A stretch of 64,000 bases of DNA from assembly GCA_014237395.1 (NCBI GenBank), contig JABZFP010000015.1, forward strand, positions 1 through 64,000, read 5' to 3'. The DNA is from Desulfobacteraceae bacterium (lineage in GTDB: Bacteria; Desulfobacterota; Desulfobacteria; Desulfobacterales; UBA5852). Under the pieces are notes generated by a model that was not told where the DNA came from, made no database searches, and saw only the letters and a list, made by a program, of their open reading frames with translations. How positions within the stretch are numbered: position 1 is the stretch's first letter; the number at the start of each line of letters is the position of its first letter. A program made the translations under genes and the position numbers. Shown here piece after piece: positions 1 through 9,196 of the stretch.

Positions 1-1
1 C

Positions 2-2629
2 CGGATCGGCATATTGACCGCCGACCTGCATCAAACCCAGGCGGAGCAGGCGGATATCGACGATCTTCTGGTCCGCATCCAGGCCCTGGATCATGAAACG
101 GCACCCCCACCGGACGAAGTACCGGCCGCGCCGGAAGGTGATCCCGTGACCGTGGCCGCAGAAGTGCCGGACGATGCCCCGGCTGTCGCTCCACCCATCG
201 CGCCGGAAACCGACGAATACGAAGAAGAGCATGACGAAGAGCTGTTCGGCATTTTTCTGGAACAGTTGCAGGAGGGTCTCGAAGCCCTGCAGTCCTGGAC
301 CGATGCCCTGCCCGGCGCCGAGCACGGCGACCGGATCGAACTTATGGGGCGCTGCCTCGGGCAGATCGATCCCCTGCGCTCGTCCGCCAACTACATGGGC
401 TATCGCAAACTTACCGCGCTCTATGACCGCTGGAACGAAGCCATCCAGACCGCCCGGGAACGCCTCGGAAACGCCGAAGACCATTTCCTGCCCGCCTTTA
501 TCGCCGGCTGCATGCAGGCCACTATCGATGACATCAGCCGCTGTTTTCCCCGTCTGGAACACCCGGCGGCCGCGTCGCATGCAATGGCCGACGAAGAGGC
601 CCGCCCTGACTCTCAGACCGCCGCTGAGGCGACAGCCCTCGCACCACCGGATCTGCTCGATGCTTACGCGGAAGCGCCGGATACTGCCCCGGACCAGGAC
701 AGCGGTCCAGCGCCGGCCGTCCCTATAGCGGAAGGCGATGACCTTTTCGATCGCCTGAGCCGTTCTTTCGACCATCGCATGGCGGAGCACCAGGCCCCCG
801 CACCCGACACCTTTTCATCAGGCATGGCGTTCGAGCTGTTTTCGGAAGACCCGCCGCAGAATGATAGAGACCATGAGACCGCATCGCCCACCACGGATGA
901 CGGCGACGTCGAAGATCCCTTGACGGCCTATGTTGATGCACCTGAAACACCGGCTGCTGAAAGCCCATCCACAGACCAGGCGGAAGCGCTGAAATCTTCT
1001 TCCCCGGCGGACAGCACCCCAATCGCCCCCCCCCTTTCGGCGGACCTGCCCGGCGAGAAGACGTCCGGGGAAATCCCCGCCATGGTGGCGGAAGCGTCCT
1101 TGGCCACCATGAACCGGCCGATTCAGGAACCGGAACCGTCCCCGCAAACGATCACCGAAGATCCGGACATCACACCCCCCCCGTCCGATGACATTCAAAC
1201 GACCGAACCGGCAACAACTTCCGATCCATCTGACACGGATGCACCACCCACACCGCCGGTTTCCGCTGAAACGCTTCTGGCCAACCGTGAACAACGCACG
1301 GGAGACCGACGCGATTCGGTCCGACGGGGGCGACGCAAGTCAGACCGCATCAACGAGCGCCTGTTGAAGCAGAGCATTCGTGTCGATGCCGGTAAGATTG
1401 ACGATCTGATGAACCAGGTCGGCGAACTGGTGGTCAGCCGCGCCTGGTTTTCACAACTGTTTCACGAGATGCGGGACCTCCAGCAGAACCTGCAGCACCG
1501 GGCCCGTCTGGAATCCCGCGAAATGAAGCAAGTCAAAGGCCTGACGTTTCGCCTGAGTGAAGCCACCGTGGCCCTGGGGCGGGTGGCCAACGAACTGCAG
1601 GAGGGGGTGATGAAGGTGCGTATGCTGCCCATCGCCCAGCTGTTCAACCGCTATCCCCGGCTGGTATTTGATCTGGTGCGCGACGGCCGGAAAAAAGTAC
1701 AGCTCGACATCAAGGGCGAAGAGACCGAGCTTGACAAGATGGTCATCGAGGCCATTTCGGATCCGCTGATCCATATCATTCGCAATGCCGTCGATCACGG
1801 CATCGAAACCGCGGCCGAACGCAAAAAACGCGGCAAACCCGAATCCGGCACCATTTGCCTCGAGGCCTATCACGAAGGAAACCACGTTGTCATCGAAATC
1901 ACCGACGACGGCCAGGGCCTTGACATCGATCGTATCAAAGCCAAAGCCAGCGCCGGGGGATTCGCATCGGCGGAAGAGCTCGAACGCATGTCCCGCAAGG
2001 AATTGACCGGTTTGATCATGCAGCCCGGATTTTCGACGGCAGCGGCAATCACCCATACGTCCGGACGCGGTGTGGGCATGGACGTCGTCAAGAAGAATAT
2101 CGAAAAACTGAACGGAACGATCGAAATCGACAGTAAACCGGGCATCGAGACGCGCTTCCGGATCAAGATTCCGCTCACCCTGGCCATTATTCCGGCCCTG
2201 CTGGTGCAGGTCCGCGGCGAATTGTTTACGATCCCCCTTTCCACCGTGGAAGAAACGATTCGGATTTCACCCGAAGACCTTTCAACCATCGAAGGCGTGG
2301 AAGTCATGCAGCTGCGGGAAAGCACGCTGCCGCTGGTGCGCCTGGCCGATCTGTTCAATATGCCGACCGATCCATCCAGCGACGGCCGGGCGTTTGTGGT
2401 GGTGGTCAGCACCGGTATGAAACGGGTAGGCCTGGTGGTGGACGTTTTGTTGGGCCAGGAAGAAGTGGTGATCAAACCGCTGGAAGACTACCTTCAGGAA
2501 AAAAGCGGTTTTTCCGGGGCGACCATTCTCGGGGACGGTCGCATATCGCTGATTCTGGATATTTATGAACTGGTCAATCTGTCCATCGACCGCCAGGCCC
2601 AGCGCAAGCAAGTTGGAACGCCGGTATAA
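2..2629 (+). CDS. cheA: CheA-type chemotaxis histidine kinase, 5' end outside window
   Basis: This is the kinase of a chemosensory system. It autophosphorylates on a histidine-phosphotransfer (Hpt) domain and passes phosphate to response regulators. The frame is open to the left edge, so the N-terminus, and probably the true Hpt domain, is missing. Numbering from the first TTG (14), residues 65-185 resemble an Hpt helix bundle but have Asp119 where the phospho-His should be. A long Pro/Ala/Asp-rich linker follows to about residue 415. After it come the dimerisation helices, the HATPase with its N box (IIRNAVDHG), G1 (DDGQGLD) and G2 (GRGVGMD) boxes, and a C-terminal CheW-like domain. It leads a plus-strand cluster of response regulators. 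Domain identity is clear. The partner receptors are unknown. Confidence 0.93.
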   Translation, partial: RIGILTADLHQTQAEQADIDDLLVRIQALDHETAPPPDEVPAAPEGDPVTVAAEVPDDAPAVAPPIAPETDEYEEEHDEELFGIFLEQLQEGLEALQSWTDALPGAEHGDRIELMGRCLGQIDPLRSSANYMGYRKLTALYDRWNEAIQTARERLGNAEDHFLPAFIAGCMQATIDDISRCFPRLEHPAAASHAMADEEARPDSQTAAEATALAPPDLLDAYAEAPDTAPDQDSGPAPAVPIAEGDDLFDRLSRSFDHRMAEHQAPAPDTFSSGMAFELFSEDPPQNDRDHETASPTTDDGDVEDPLTAYVDAPETPAAESPSTDQAEALKSSSPADSTPIAPPLSADLPGEKTSGEIPAMVAEASLATMNRPIQEPEPSPQTITEDPDITPPPSDDIQTTEPATTSDPSDTDAPPTPPVSAETLLANREQRTGDRRDSVRRGRRKSDRINERLLKQSIRVDAGKIDDLMNQVGELVVSRAWFSQLFHEMRDLQQNLQHRARLESREMKQVKGLTFRLSEATVALGRVANELQEGVMKVRMLPIAQLFNRYPRLVFDLVRDGRKKVQLDIKGEETELDKMVIEAISDPLIHIIRNAVDHGIETAAERKKRGKPESGTICLEAYHEGNHVVIEITDDGQGLDIDRIKAKASAGGFASAEELERMSRKELTGLIMQPGFSTAAAITHTSGRGVGMDVVKKNIEKLNGTIEIDSKPGIETRFRIKIPLTLAIIPALLVQVRGELFTIPLSTVEETIRISPEDLSTIEGVEVMQLRESTLPLVRLADLFNMPTDPSSDGRAFVVVVSTGMKRVGLVVDVLLGQEEVVIKPLEDYLQEKSGFSGATILGDGRISLILDIYELVNLSIDRQAQRKQVGTPV

Positions 2630-2727
2630 AAATCCATGGCGAGCGATACACTAAAAACGGTTTTGGCCATGCAGCGACGCGCGCCATCACCACTGACCCG
2701 ACAGGAGCGAACCTAAACGATACCATC

Positions 2728-4527
2728 ATGACCGCCGGAACCCCCAAAGCGTTGTTTGTCAATCTTCCTGCCCGTCTTCGCACGTCACTGACGGTTTCGG
2801 CGAGCGGTGAAACCATGCCTTATGGCGTGCGCACCGCCGGGAACCTTCAGGAAGCCCTGACCGTGCTGACACAGGATGATATATTCATCGTTCTCATCGC
2901 GGTGGAAACCGCCGAGACGGTTGGCGACCATCTGCTCCGGGAAATCCGCGCCGGTTATCCCCACATTGATCTTGTCGCACTGCTGCCGGAAGGGAACACC
3001 ACCCTGGAACCGCAAATCCCAGCCGATCTGAACGTACGGGCGCTCTATCACCCCGTCGATTCCGAAGCGCTCTGCCGACAACTGGCCGAACAGGTCGGTC
3101 GGCATAACCAGGGATTTGCCGGCACGTTGAAGAACATCCAGATCAACGACTTGATTCAGATGTGCTGCCTTTCCATGGCCACCCTATCCATCCGCGTTTC
3201 CAAAAATGACCGCCAGGGCATGATCTACATCAAGGATGGTGACGTGGTCCATGCCACCTGCGGCGACGCCGGCGGTGAAGACGCCTTTTACACCATTCTG
3301 GGATGGGCCAGCGGGCACTTCGAAACCCTGGACGACACCTACGATGGGGAGAACACCGTCAACAAGAGCTATGAATTTCTCCTCATGGAAGCAGCCCGGC
3401 GCGCCGATGAAGCGGAAGAGGAAGAGGCCGGAGACGATTCAACGGAAACCGGCAGCTTACTGCTGCCGGAACGGCTGAAAGTGCTGCTGGTGGATGACTC
3501 CACCCTTATGGCTAAAATACTGTCCAGCATGCTCACGGCCACCGGCGACATCGAGGTGGTGGGAATCGCCCAGAACGGGCAGGATGCCATTGAAATGGCC
3601 CAAAGCCTCTTCCCGGACTTGATTCTGCTGGATGTGAATATGCCGGTCATGGACGGCAGCACCGCCCTGAAACACATCATGATCAGGACCCCCTGCCCGG
3701 TCGTGGTAATGAGCAACGTGGGCAGCGGATCACCGGAAACCGTGATACATTTTCTGGACCTGGGTGCGGTGGACTTCATGGCCAAACCCGTAAAAAACAA
3801 AGACCTGCTGCTGCAGCAACAAAAAATTGTTGGGCGGATCACCCAGGCGGCCACGGCGGTCATAAAAAATTTCCGGCGGTACCGGCCGCAAGCGGCGCCC
3901 GGGTTGCCGCAGGCCCGCCCGGCTCACGGCCCCTCGCCATCCGACCAACTGGTGGTCATCGCATCGGGATGCAGCGGCCATGGCGAATTGACCCAATTGC
4001 TGTCGCAGCTGCCGGATGAACGCAACGTGGCGATGATCGCCTTGAAAACGATCCCGCCCGCCTTTATCCCAGCCTTGGCCCGCCATCTTGCCGACACTAG
4101 CGCTTTTCAGGTGGCACCGCTGACCGACGGGGCTCCGCTGCGAACCGGATGCTGTTATTTGGGAACACCCGGCCATGCCCTGCGGACAGTGGCTACCGCC
4201 CGTGAAATGGTGGTGGAATTGCCGGCCCACCCGACCAGCCCCCGCCACGCCGCCAGCTATTTCGATCTCTTTCTTTGCTCGGCCGCCGATTGTTTCCCCG
4301 GCAGCCTGCTGGTGGTTCTCCTGTCCGGGGCGGATACGGGTAATTTAGAGGGACTGCGGTATGTCCGGAAGCAGGGTGCCCGGATTGTCGTGCAGGACCC
4401 TGCGTCGTGCATGATGCCGGGGCCATTGGTCTCGGTCCTCGATGCCCAATTGACGGAAACGATCGTCGCCCCGGAGGCACTGGCCGATCAAATCCGCACC
4501 TGGGGGCAAGAAACGATTTTGGAATGA
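2728..4527 (+). CDS. DUF4388/PATAN-REC-CheB-like hybrid response regulator
   Basis: This 599-residue multidomain regulator lies directly downstream of cheA. Residues 1-125 look like a degenerate receiver fold. Residues 128-235 match the DUF4388/PATAN signalling domain (start GTLKNIQINDLIQM). Residues 250-375 are a true receiver with acidic pair D256/D257, phospho-acceptor D302 in LLDVNMPVMDG and K353. Residues 405-599 align with the CheB methylesterase domain. The nucleophile Ser416 is retained (SGCSGHG), but the catalytic His is replaced in the segment LKTIPPAF, and the Asp of the LTGMGxDG motif is replaced (LSGADTGNLEG). It is therefore probably a non-catalytic, CheB-derived output or scaffold, which is an inference from the missing residues. 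Confidence 0.85.
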   Translation: MTAGTPKALFVNLPARLRTSLTVSASGETMPYGVRTAGNLQEALTVLTQDDIFIVLIAVETAETVGDHLLREIRAGYPHIDLVALLPEGNTTLEPQIPADLNVRALYHPVDSEALCRQLAEQVGRHNQGFAGTLKNIQINDLIQMCCLSMATLSIRVSKNDRQGMIYIKDGDVVHATCGDAGGEDAFYTILGWASGHFETLDDTYDGENTVNKSYEFLLMEAARRADEAEEEEAGDDSTETGSLLLPERLKVLLVDDSTLMAKILSSMLTATGDIEVVGIAQNGQDAIEMAQSLFPDLILLDVNMPVMDGSTALKHIMIRTPCPVVVMSNVGSGSPETVIHFLDLGAVDFMAKPVKNKDLLLQQQKIVGRITQAATAVIKNFRRYRPQAAPGLPQARPAHGPSPSDQLVVIASGCSGHGELTQLLSQLPDERNVAMIALKTIPPAFIPALARHLADTSAFQVAPLTDGAPLRTGCCYLGTPGHALRTVATAREMVVELPAHPTSPRHAASYFDLFLCSAADCFPGSLLVVLLSGADTGNLEGLRYVRKQGARIVVQDPASCMMPGPLVSVLDAQLTETIVAPEALADQIRTWGQETILE

Positions 4528-4623
4528 CAAACCCGCCCGCGGCAGACCGGTATCGGCCTTGCCGAATCGCCGGTCCTGCGTCAGTGGTGACTGGATGGGT
4601 TCGATGAAATGTTGGGAGACCCT

Positions 4624-5661
4624 ATGGGAGAAAAAATAAAAGTCCTGATCGTCGACGATGCCGCCTTCATGCGCAAAGCCATTGCCGACGTTCTCAGCCA
4701 CGACCCGGAGCTTGAAGTCGTCGGGACAGCCAGCAACGGGCTGGAGGGCCTGTCGGCCATCAAGGCCTTGCGACCGGACGTGATCACGCTGGATATCGAC
4801 ATGCCGGTCATGGATGGCCTCACCGGGATTCGGCATATCATGATCGAGTCCCCCGTGCCGATCGTCGTCCTCAGTTCCCTGTTCACCGACGGCGCCATCA
4901 CCTTCGATGCCCTGCGCCTCGGTGTGGTGGATTTTATTCCCAAACCTTCCGGCGCCGTATCCACGGACATTGAGAAATCGCAGCGTCAGCTGATCGACCG
5001 CATCAAGATCGCCAGTTCGGTCAATCTCGACAATATCCGCCGGGTGCGCCTGCTCAACTTTGACATCAATGAACGCCTGTCCGCCCGCTATGGTTATCAG
5101 CAATTGGATTACCTTCTGACCCTCGGCACCACCTTGAGCGGCCCCAACACGGTCATTCGCCTGCTATCCAACCTGCCGCCGCGGCTGCCCGCCGCCGTGG
5201 TCGTGGTTCAGGAAATATCCCCCAAGATCATCACAACGTTTGCCGAACAATTCGACGCCAGCGTCCCCTGGCGCGTTCGGGTGGCCGAAGACGACATGCC
5301 GATCGAACAGGGAACCTGCTACCTCAGTTCGTATGAAAATGCGTTCCGCATCCAGGCGACCGCCGACGGCGCCGCCTGCTTGAAACGAGCCGGTGACGTC
5401 GCCACGCCACTGGATCTGCTCTTTTCTTCGGCCGCAGACGTGTTCCACCGGAATACCATCGGCGTATTATTGACCGGTATCGGCGAAGACGGTGCCCGCG
5501 GCTTTGCCCATATCAGGGAAGCGGAAGGTGTCACCCTTGCGCAGGACACCCAGTGCTGCGTCTATCCCAACCTGACGCATAACGCCATCCAGCAGGGAAC
5601 CGTTGATATCGTCCTGGATGAACTGAAGCTGCCCCAGGCCATCGCGTCGATCATGACCTGA
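4624..5661 (+). CDS. CheB-like response regulator with degenerate esterase domain
   Basis: The receiver (residues 4-125) has acidic residues D11/D12, phospho-acceptor D57 (TLDIDMPVMDG) and K107. The C-terminal domain (160-345) follows the CheB methylesterase fold. The catalytic Ser is replaced by Thr170 (GTTLSGP), the His region reads VVQEISP with Glu197, and Asp289 remains in LLTGIGEDGARG. Two of three triad residues are lost, so receptor demethylation is doubtful. I chose the start at 4624 because GGGAGA lies just upstream. An in-frame ATG at 4609 has no Shine-Dalgarno sequence. It is the second CheB-like protein in tandem, which suggests divergence from a duplicated cheB into a regulator of another output. 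Confidence 0.85.
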   Translation: MGEKIKVLIVDDAAFMRKAIADVLSHDPELEVVGTASNGLEGLSAIKALRPDVITLDIDMPVMDGLTGIRHIMIESPVPIVVLSSLFTDGAITFDALRLGVVDFIPKPSGAVSTDIEKSQRQLIDRIKIASSVNLDNIRRVRLLNFDINERLSARYGYQQLDYLLTLGTTLSGPNTVIRLLSNLPPRLPAAVVVVQEISPKIITTFAEQFDASVPWRVRVAEDDMPIEQGTCYLSSYENAFRIQATADGAACLKRAGDVATPLDLLFSSAADVFHRNTIGVLLTGIGEDGARGFAHIREAEGVTLAQDTQCCVYPNLTHNAIQQGTVDIVLDELKLPQAIASIMT

Positions 5662-5729
5662 TCAAAGGATGGCGAAAACGCGCTTGCCTTCTGCGCCCAA
5701 ACGCCTGAAAGCGTTCAAAAGGAGTCCCC

Positions 5730-6689
5730 ATGATTATCGTTTGCGAAAAATGCCAGAGCCGATTCAAGCTGGACGAAAGCCGGATCAAGACGGAGCGCTT
5801 CAAAGCCCGCTGCTCCCGCTGTCATCATGTTTTCGCGGCAACCAAACCGGTTTCGGCCCAGGCGATTCCCATGGCGGATGCCCCCTCCCCGACCGAGGCA
5901 CGACCGCCTGCCAAGGTGATTTCAATCAGCAACCAGAAAGGCGGCGTGGCCAAGACCACCACCTGTTTGAACCTGGGGATTTCCCTGGCGTTGCTGGGCA
6001 AACGCGTTCTGCTGATCGACTTCGATGTCCAGTCGAACCTCACCATTTCGCTGGGTTACCAGAACAAGCTATCGTTTTACGATATGCTCAAGGCCGCGCC
6101 CCAGGTGCCCCCGGAGCGCTACCTGGTCGAAACCGCCTATGACGGACTTTGCCTCCTGCCGTCCAACAAAAACATGGTTTTACTGAACAAGCAGTATTTC
6201 GGCGCCCCCCATTACGAATATATCCTGCGGGATCGACTGCGACCCCTTCTGGATCAATTCGACTACATTCTGATCGACACGCCGCCGTCCATCGAATTTT
6301 TTACCCTGAATGCGCTGACCACCTCGGACCTGGTCATCATTCCGACCCAGTGCGACTACCTGTCCACCCATGGCGTCGATCAGATCCTGAAGCTCATCGA
6401 CCTGGTTCGCCAGAAGACCAATCCGGCCGTCACCGCCCGGGTGCTGATCACCCTCTACGACCAGCGGGCCACGGCCTCGCAGGTCATCTACAGCAAGCTG
6501 CAACAGATCTACCGCGACCAGACCTTCCAGGCCCTGATCAACACCGACGACAAGCTGCGCGAAGCCCAGATCATGAGCATGCCCGTCATCCACTACGACA
6601 AGGGCAGCCGTTCCGGTCAGCAATATATGGATCTGGCGCAAGAAGTTCTCCAACTCGCTGTCCATGGCGGAGCGGAGCATGCGCAGTAG
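5730..6689 (+). CDS. ParA/MinD-family ATPase with N-terminal zinc ribbon
   Basis: The N-terminus is an MJ0042-type zinc ribbon (C5, C8, C28, C31). The rest (from about residue 62) is a ParA-family ATPase with a deviant Walker A motif (KGGVAKTT, K70/K75), a Walker A' DFDVQSN and a Walker B LIDTPPS. ParA-like proteins position cargo on the nucleoid or at the membrane. Chemosensory-linked members (ParC/PpfA) place signalling arrays, and the position next to cheA and the two CheB-like genes suggests that role here. A good ribosome site (AAAGGAG) precedes the ATG. No ParB gene or parS-like site was noticed nearby. Confidence 0.9.
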   Translation: MIIVCEKCQSRFKLDESRIKTERFKARCSRCHHVFAATKPVSAQAIPMADAPSPTEARPPAKVISISNQKGGVAKTTTCLNLGISLALLGKRVLLIDFDVQSNLTISLGYQNKLSFYDMLKAAPQVPPERYLVETAYDGLCLLPSNKNMVLLNKQYFGAPHYEYILRDRLRPLLDQFDYILIDTPPSIEFFTLNALTTSDLVIIPTQCDYLSTHGVDQILKLIDLVRQKTNPAVTARVLITLYDQRATASQVIYSKLQQIYRDQTFQALINTDDKLREAQIMSMPVIHYDKGSRSGQQYMDLAQEVLQLAVHGGAEHAQ

Positions 6690-7749
6690 ACAACCGACAG
6701 ACCACTTTCGGCGGGCTTGGTTATGGTTTGCCGCGGGGTTGGCGCTGGTGGCGGCGTCGTGGCAGCCGGTTGCCATGGCCGAAACCCGCCTTGAGGGAAT
6801 CATCCGGCAGGACCAGGTCTGGGAAGAAGAAAAAAGCCCCTACCGCCTGACGGGAACGGTCACCATCGGCAAAGGGGTTACCGTAAGCCTGCCCCCCACC
6901 ATTGTCGTGCGGTTCGACAAGGGCAGCTGCCTCGAAGTCAAGGGATCTTTCAGCGCGGATGAAGCCCTTTTCGATGGATTGGAAGAGATGCACAACCGGG
7001 AAATGCTCCTTTTCCTTCCGGGAAGCCGGGGGCGGCTGACCTCCTGTGTCATTCAAAATCTCGAACTTCAACTTCGCACCGACCAGGCAACCATCACGCG
7101 CAATGCCATCTCCAATCCGAACGGCAGCGGTATTACGGTCGGCAAGAATAGCCGCCCCACCATCACCGGAAACGACTTCCATGCCAACAGCTACTACGCC
7201 GTCTACCGCGAAGGCAAAGACGTTCTGCGGGTGCCGAACAACTATTGGGGGGCGGCCGACGGGCCTTCCGGGGCCGGCCCGGGAAACGGCGATGCCGTCA
7301 ACCCCCCCGTCGACTTTCGGCCCTTTCAGAAAGAGGACATCAGCGAGCATCTCGTTTTATCAGACAGACATCTGGACCATACGACACTTGGCCCGGGAAG
7401 CCGTTTTTCACTGACGTACGTTATCGACAATTTAAACAGTTATGACCACGCCGTCATTCTGGGCGCCTCTATTTTCAGTGATCCGGATCACCATATCCAC
7501 AGTTCCACCCATGATCTGAAGGTCACCGTCAAACCCGGCCGACATCGTTTCACGCGGTCCTTCACCATCCCGGCCAGGGCGCCCGAGGGCCGCTACGACG
7601 TGCTGTGGGGCGTCATGAAAACGGATCTGACGGCATACTATGTCCTTAAGAAGGATCCGGGCATCCTGCACATCCGGCCGGAGCCAGCGGCGCGATCCGC
7701 ACCCGCCGGGGCGCCGGGATGGGTGCCCCTGAAGTCTTCCCCGTACTGA
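6679..7749 (+). CDS. secreted right-handed beta-helix protein
   Basis: An N-terminal hydrophobic stretch ending in VAMAET is a probable Sec signal peptide. The middle (about 40-220) has short beta-rungs typical of parallel right-handed beta-helix proteins, such as NGSGITVGKNSRPTITGNDF and NNYWGAADGPSG. The C-terminal third resembles an Ig-like beta-sandwich. An ATG at 6664 is possible, but the ATG at 6679 has GGAGCGGAGC immediately upstream and is preferred. The gene overlaps the end of the ParA gene, which implies translational coupling. No catalytic residues could be recognised. It may be a periplasmic sensor or ligand-binding partner of the chemosensory cluster, which is inference only. 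Confidence 0.7.
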   Translation: MRSRQPTDHFRRAWLWFAAGLALVAASWQPVAMAETRLEGIIRQDQVWEEEKSPYRLTGTVTIGKGVTVSLPPTIVVRFDKGSCLEVKGSFSADEALFDGLEEMHNREMLLFLPGSRGRLTSCVIQNLELQLRTDQATITRNAISNPNGSGITVGKNSRPTITGNDFHANSYYAVYREGKDVLRVPNNYWGAADGPSGAGPGNGDAVNPPVDFRPFQKEDISEHLVLSDRHLDHTTLGPGSRFSLTYVIDNLNSYDHAVILGASIFSDPDHHIHSSTHDLKVTVKPGRHRFTRSFTIPARAPEGRYDVLWGVMKTDLTAYYVLKKDPGILHIRPEPAARSAPAGAPGWVPLKSSPY

Positions 7750-7792
7750 TGGAGGCAACGACGGCAAGCGATTTTACAGCCAGGCCTTATCC

Positions 7793-8419
7793 ATGAAACC
7801 GAAATCCAAATATTCGCTGCAGCGCACCATGGTGGTTTATTTTCTGCTCATCGGGTTCGCCGCCTTGCTGGTGGGGGTCGAATTTATCGCCGAAACCCAG
7901 GGCGATGACATGCGGCAGGCGTTTCACGTCCGGGTCGCGGACCAGGCCGCCACGTCCCTGGACGGTGACGCATCGCTGCAGCCGCTGACCCACCTGCGCA
8001 ACAAGGCCGTCCTGGTAATCGCCATCATCATGGTCGTCATCCTGATCGTCATGACCATGTTCATGAAGCATATCACTGAACCGCTGCAGCATATGATCGC
8101 AGCCTCGCGCAAAATATCCGGTGGCGATCTCAGCCAAACCATCCGGATCGAGGGGGATAACGAACTGGCCGAACTGGGCGGGGTCATCAACGAGATGTCC
8201 AGCAACCTGCAGGAAATCATCCACATCTCCCGGAACACCCGGGCATCCGGCGAAGCGTTTTTGTCCGCCATGGCGGGCGCGCTCGACCCGGCAGGGCCAG
8301 ACGCAGGCGATCTTCCCCGCCTGCAGCGGGAAATGGACGGTTTCCGTTCGGAACTGGACCTGCTGGGCCAAGCCCTGGATTGCTTTAAATTCTACACCAT
8401 CCCGAAGGCGGACACATGA
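7793..8419 (+). CDS. HAMP-domain membrane protein without output domain
   Basis: The protein has 208 residues with two membrane helices (about 12-29 and 71-91) around a short periplasmic loop of some 40 residues. A HAMP domain follows (92-143; ITEPLQHMIAASRKI, GDNELAELGGVINEM) and then a short C-terminal helix region. It lacks the long methyl-accepting coiled coil of chemoreceptors, and no kinase or cyclase domain follows. It may relay a membrane or periplasmic signal to the cheA-linked proteins. Its stop codon overlaps the next start (ATGA at 8416), so the downstream permease is coupled to it. Confidence 0.8.
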   Translation: MKPKSKYSLQRTMVVYFLLIGFAALLVGVEFIAETQGDDMRQAFHVRVADQAATSLDGDASLQPLTHLRNKAVLVIAIIMVVILIVMTMFMKHITEPLQHMIAASRKISGGDLSQTIRIEGDNELAELGGVINEMSSNLQEIIHISRNTRASGEAFLSAMAGALDPAGPDAGDLPRLQREMDGFRSELDLLGQALDCFKFYTIPKADT

Positions 8420-9174
8420 ACGAGATCTGGCTGGCCCTGCCCACCGGCATCGGCATTGCCACCGTGGCCTCAGCCGTGGGGATCGGCGGCGGTATCCTCT
8501 GGATGCCGTTTTTAATCATTATGCTGCGCTTGAAACCGGAAACCGCGGTGCTCACATCGCTCATCATTCAAAGCGCCGGCATGGGCTCCGGCGCGGTCGC
8601 CTATAACCGAAAAGACCGGATCGATTACCGGCTGGCAGGGCTCCTGCTGTTGATCACGGCCCCCGGCATCGCCCTCGGGGCTTACGCGGCCCGCATGACC
8701 AGCCCGGCCCACATGGAATTGATCCTGGGCCTGCTGACCCTGACCACGGCCTTCCTGTTCGTTTCCGCCAACCAGCAGTACCACGACGTCGGGGAGATGC
8801 GGGCCCGGCCGCGGGAAGCCAAACCCTACCTGGGGTTTATCTCCCTTTTGTCGATCGTCAGCGGGCTTCTCAGCGTCAGTATCGGCGAATGGCTGATCCC
8901 GATCATGCGCAGTAAAATGGCCCTGCGCATGAGCACCGCCGTGGCCACGAGCATCACCACCATCTTCGGAACGTGCCTTATCGGAGCTGCCAGCCATGCC
9001 ATCCTGGGGAATCGCCCCCAGTGGGCTGTCATTTTATGGGCGGTGCCCGGGGTATTGATCGGCGGCCAGATCGGTCCCCGCCTGGCGGAGCATATCAATG
9101 AGCGGAAACTCAAGGACATGTTTATCTTCTTGCTGACACTGATCGGCATTCATTTGATTTATAACGCGTTCTAA
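8416..9174 (+). CDS. TauE/SafE-family permease
   Basis: This is a 252-residue integral membrane protein with about eight hydrophobic segments and the internally repeated Gly-rich motifs of the TauE/SafE (DUF81) family, for example SAVGIGGGILWMPFL near the N-terminus and VATSITTIFG in the second half. The family is linked to export or uptake of sulfite, sulfoacetate and related organosulfur anions. The gene sits between the HAMP protein (4-base overlap) and an SsuC/TauC-like permease, which fits sulfonate handling. The precise substrate cannot be read from the sequence. Confidence 0.88.
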   Translation: MNEIWLALPTGIGIATVASAVGIGGGILWMPFLIIMLRLKPETAVLTSLIIQSAGMGSGAVAYNRKDRIDYRLAGLLLLITAPGIALGAYAARMTSPAHMELILGLLTLTTAFLFVSANQQYHDVGEMRARPREAKPYLGFISLLSIVSGLLSVSIGEWLIPIMRSKMALRMSTAVATSITTIFGTCLIGAASHAILGNRPQWAVILWAVPGVLIGGQIGPRLAEHINERKLKDMFIFLLTLIGIHLIYNAF

Positions 9175-9196
9175 ACCCGAGACAGGACCCGACCTG

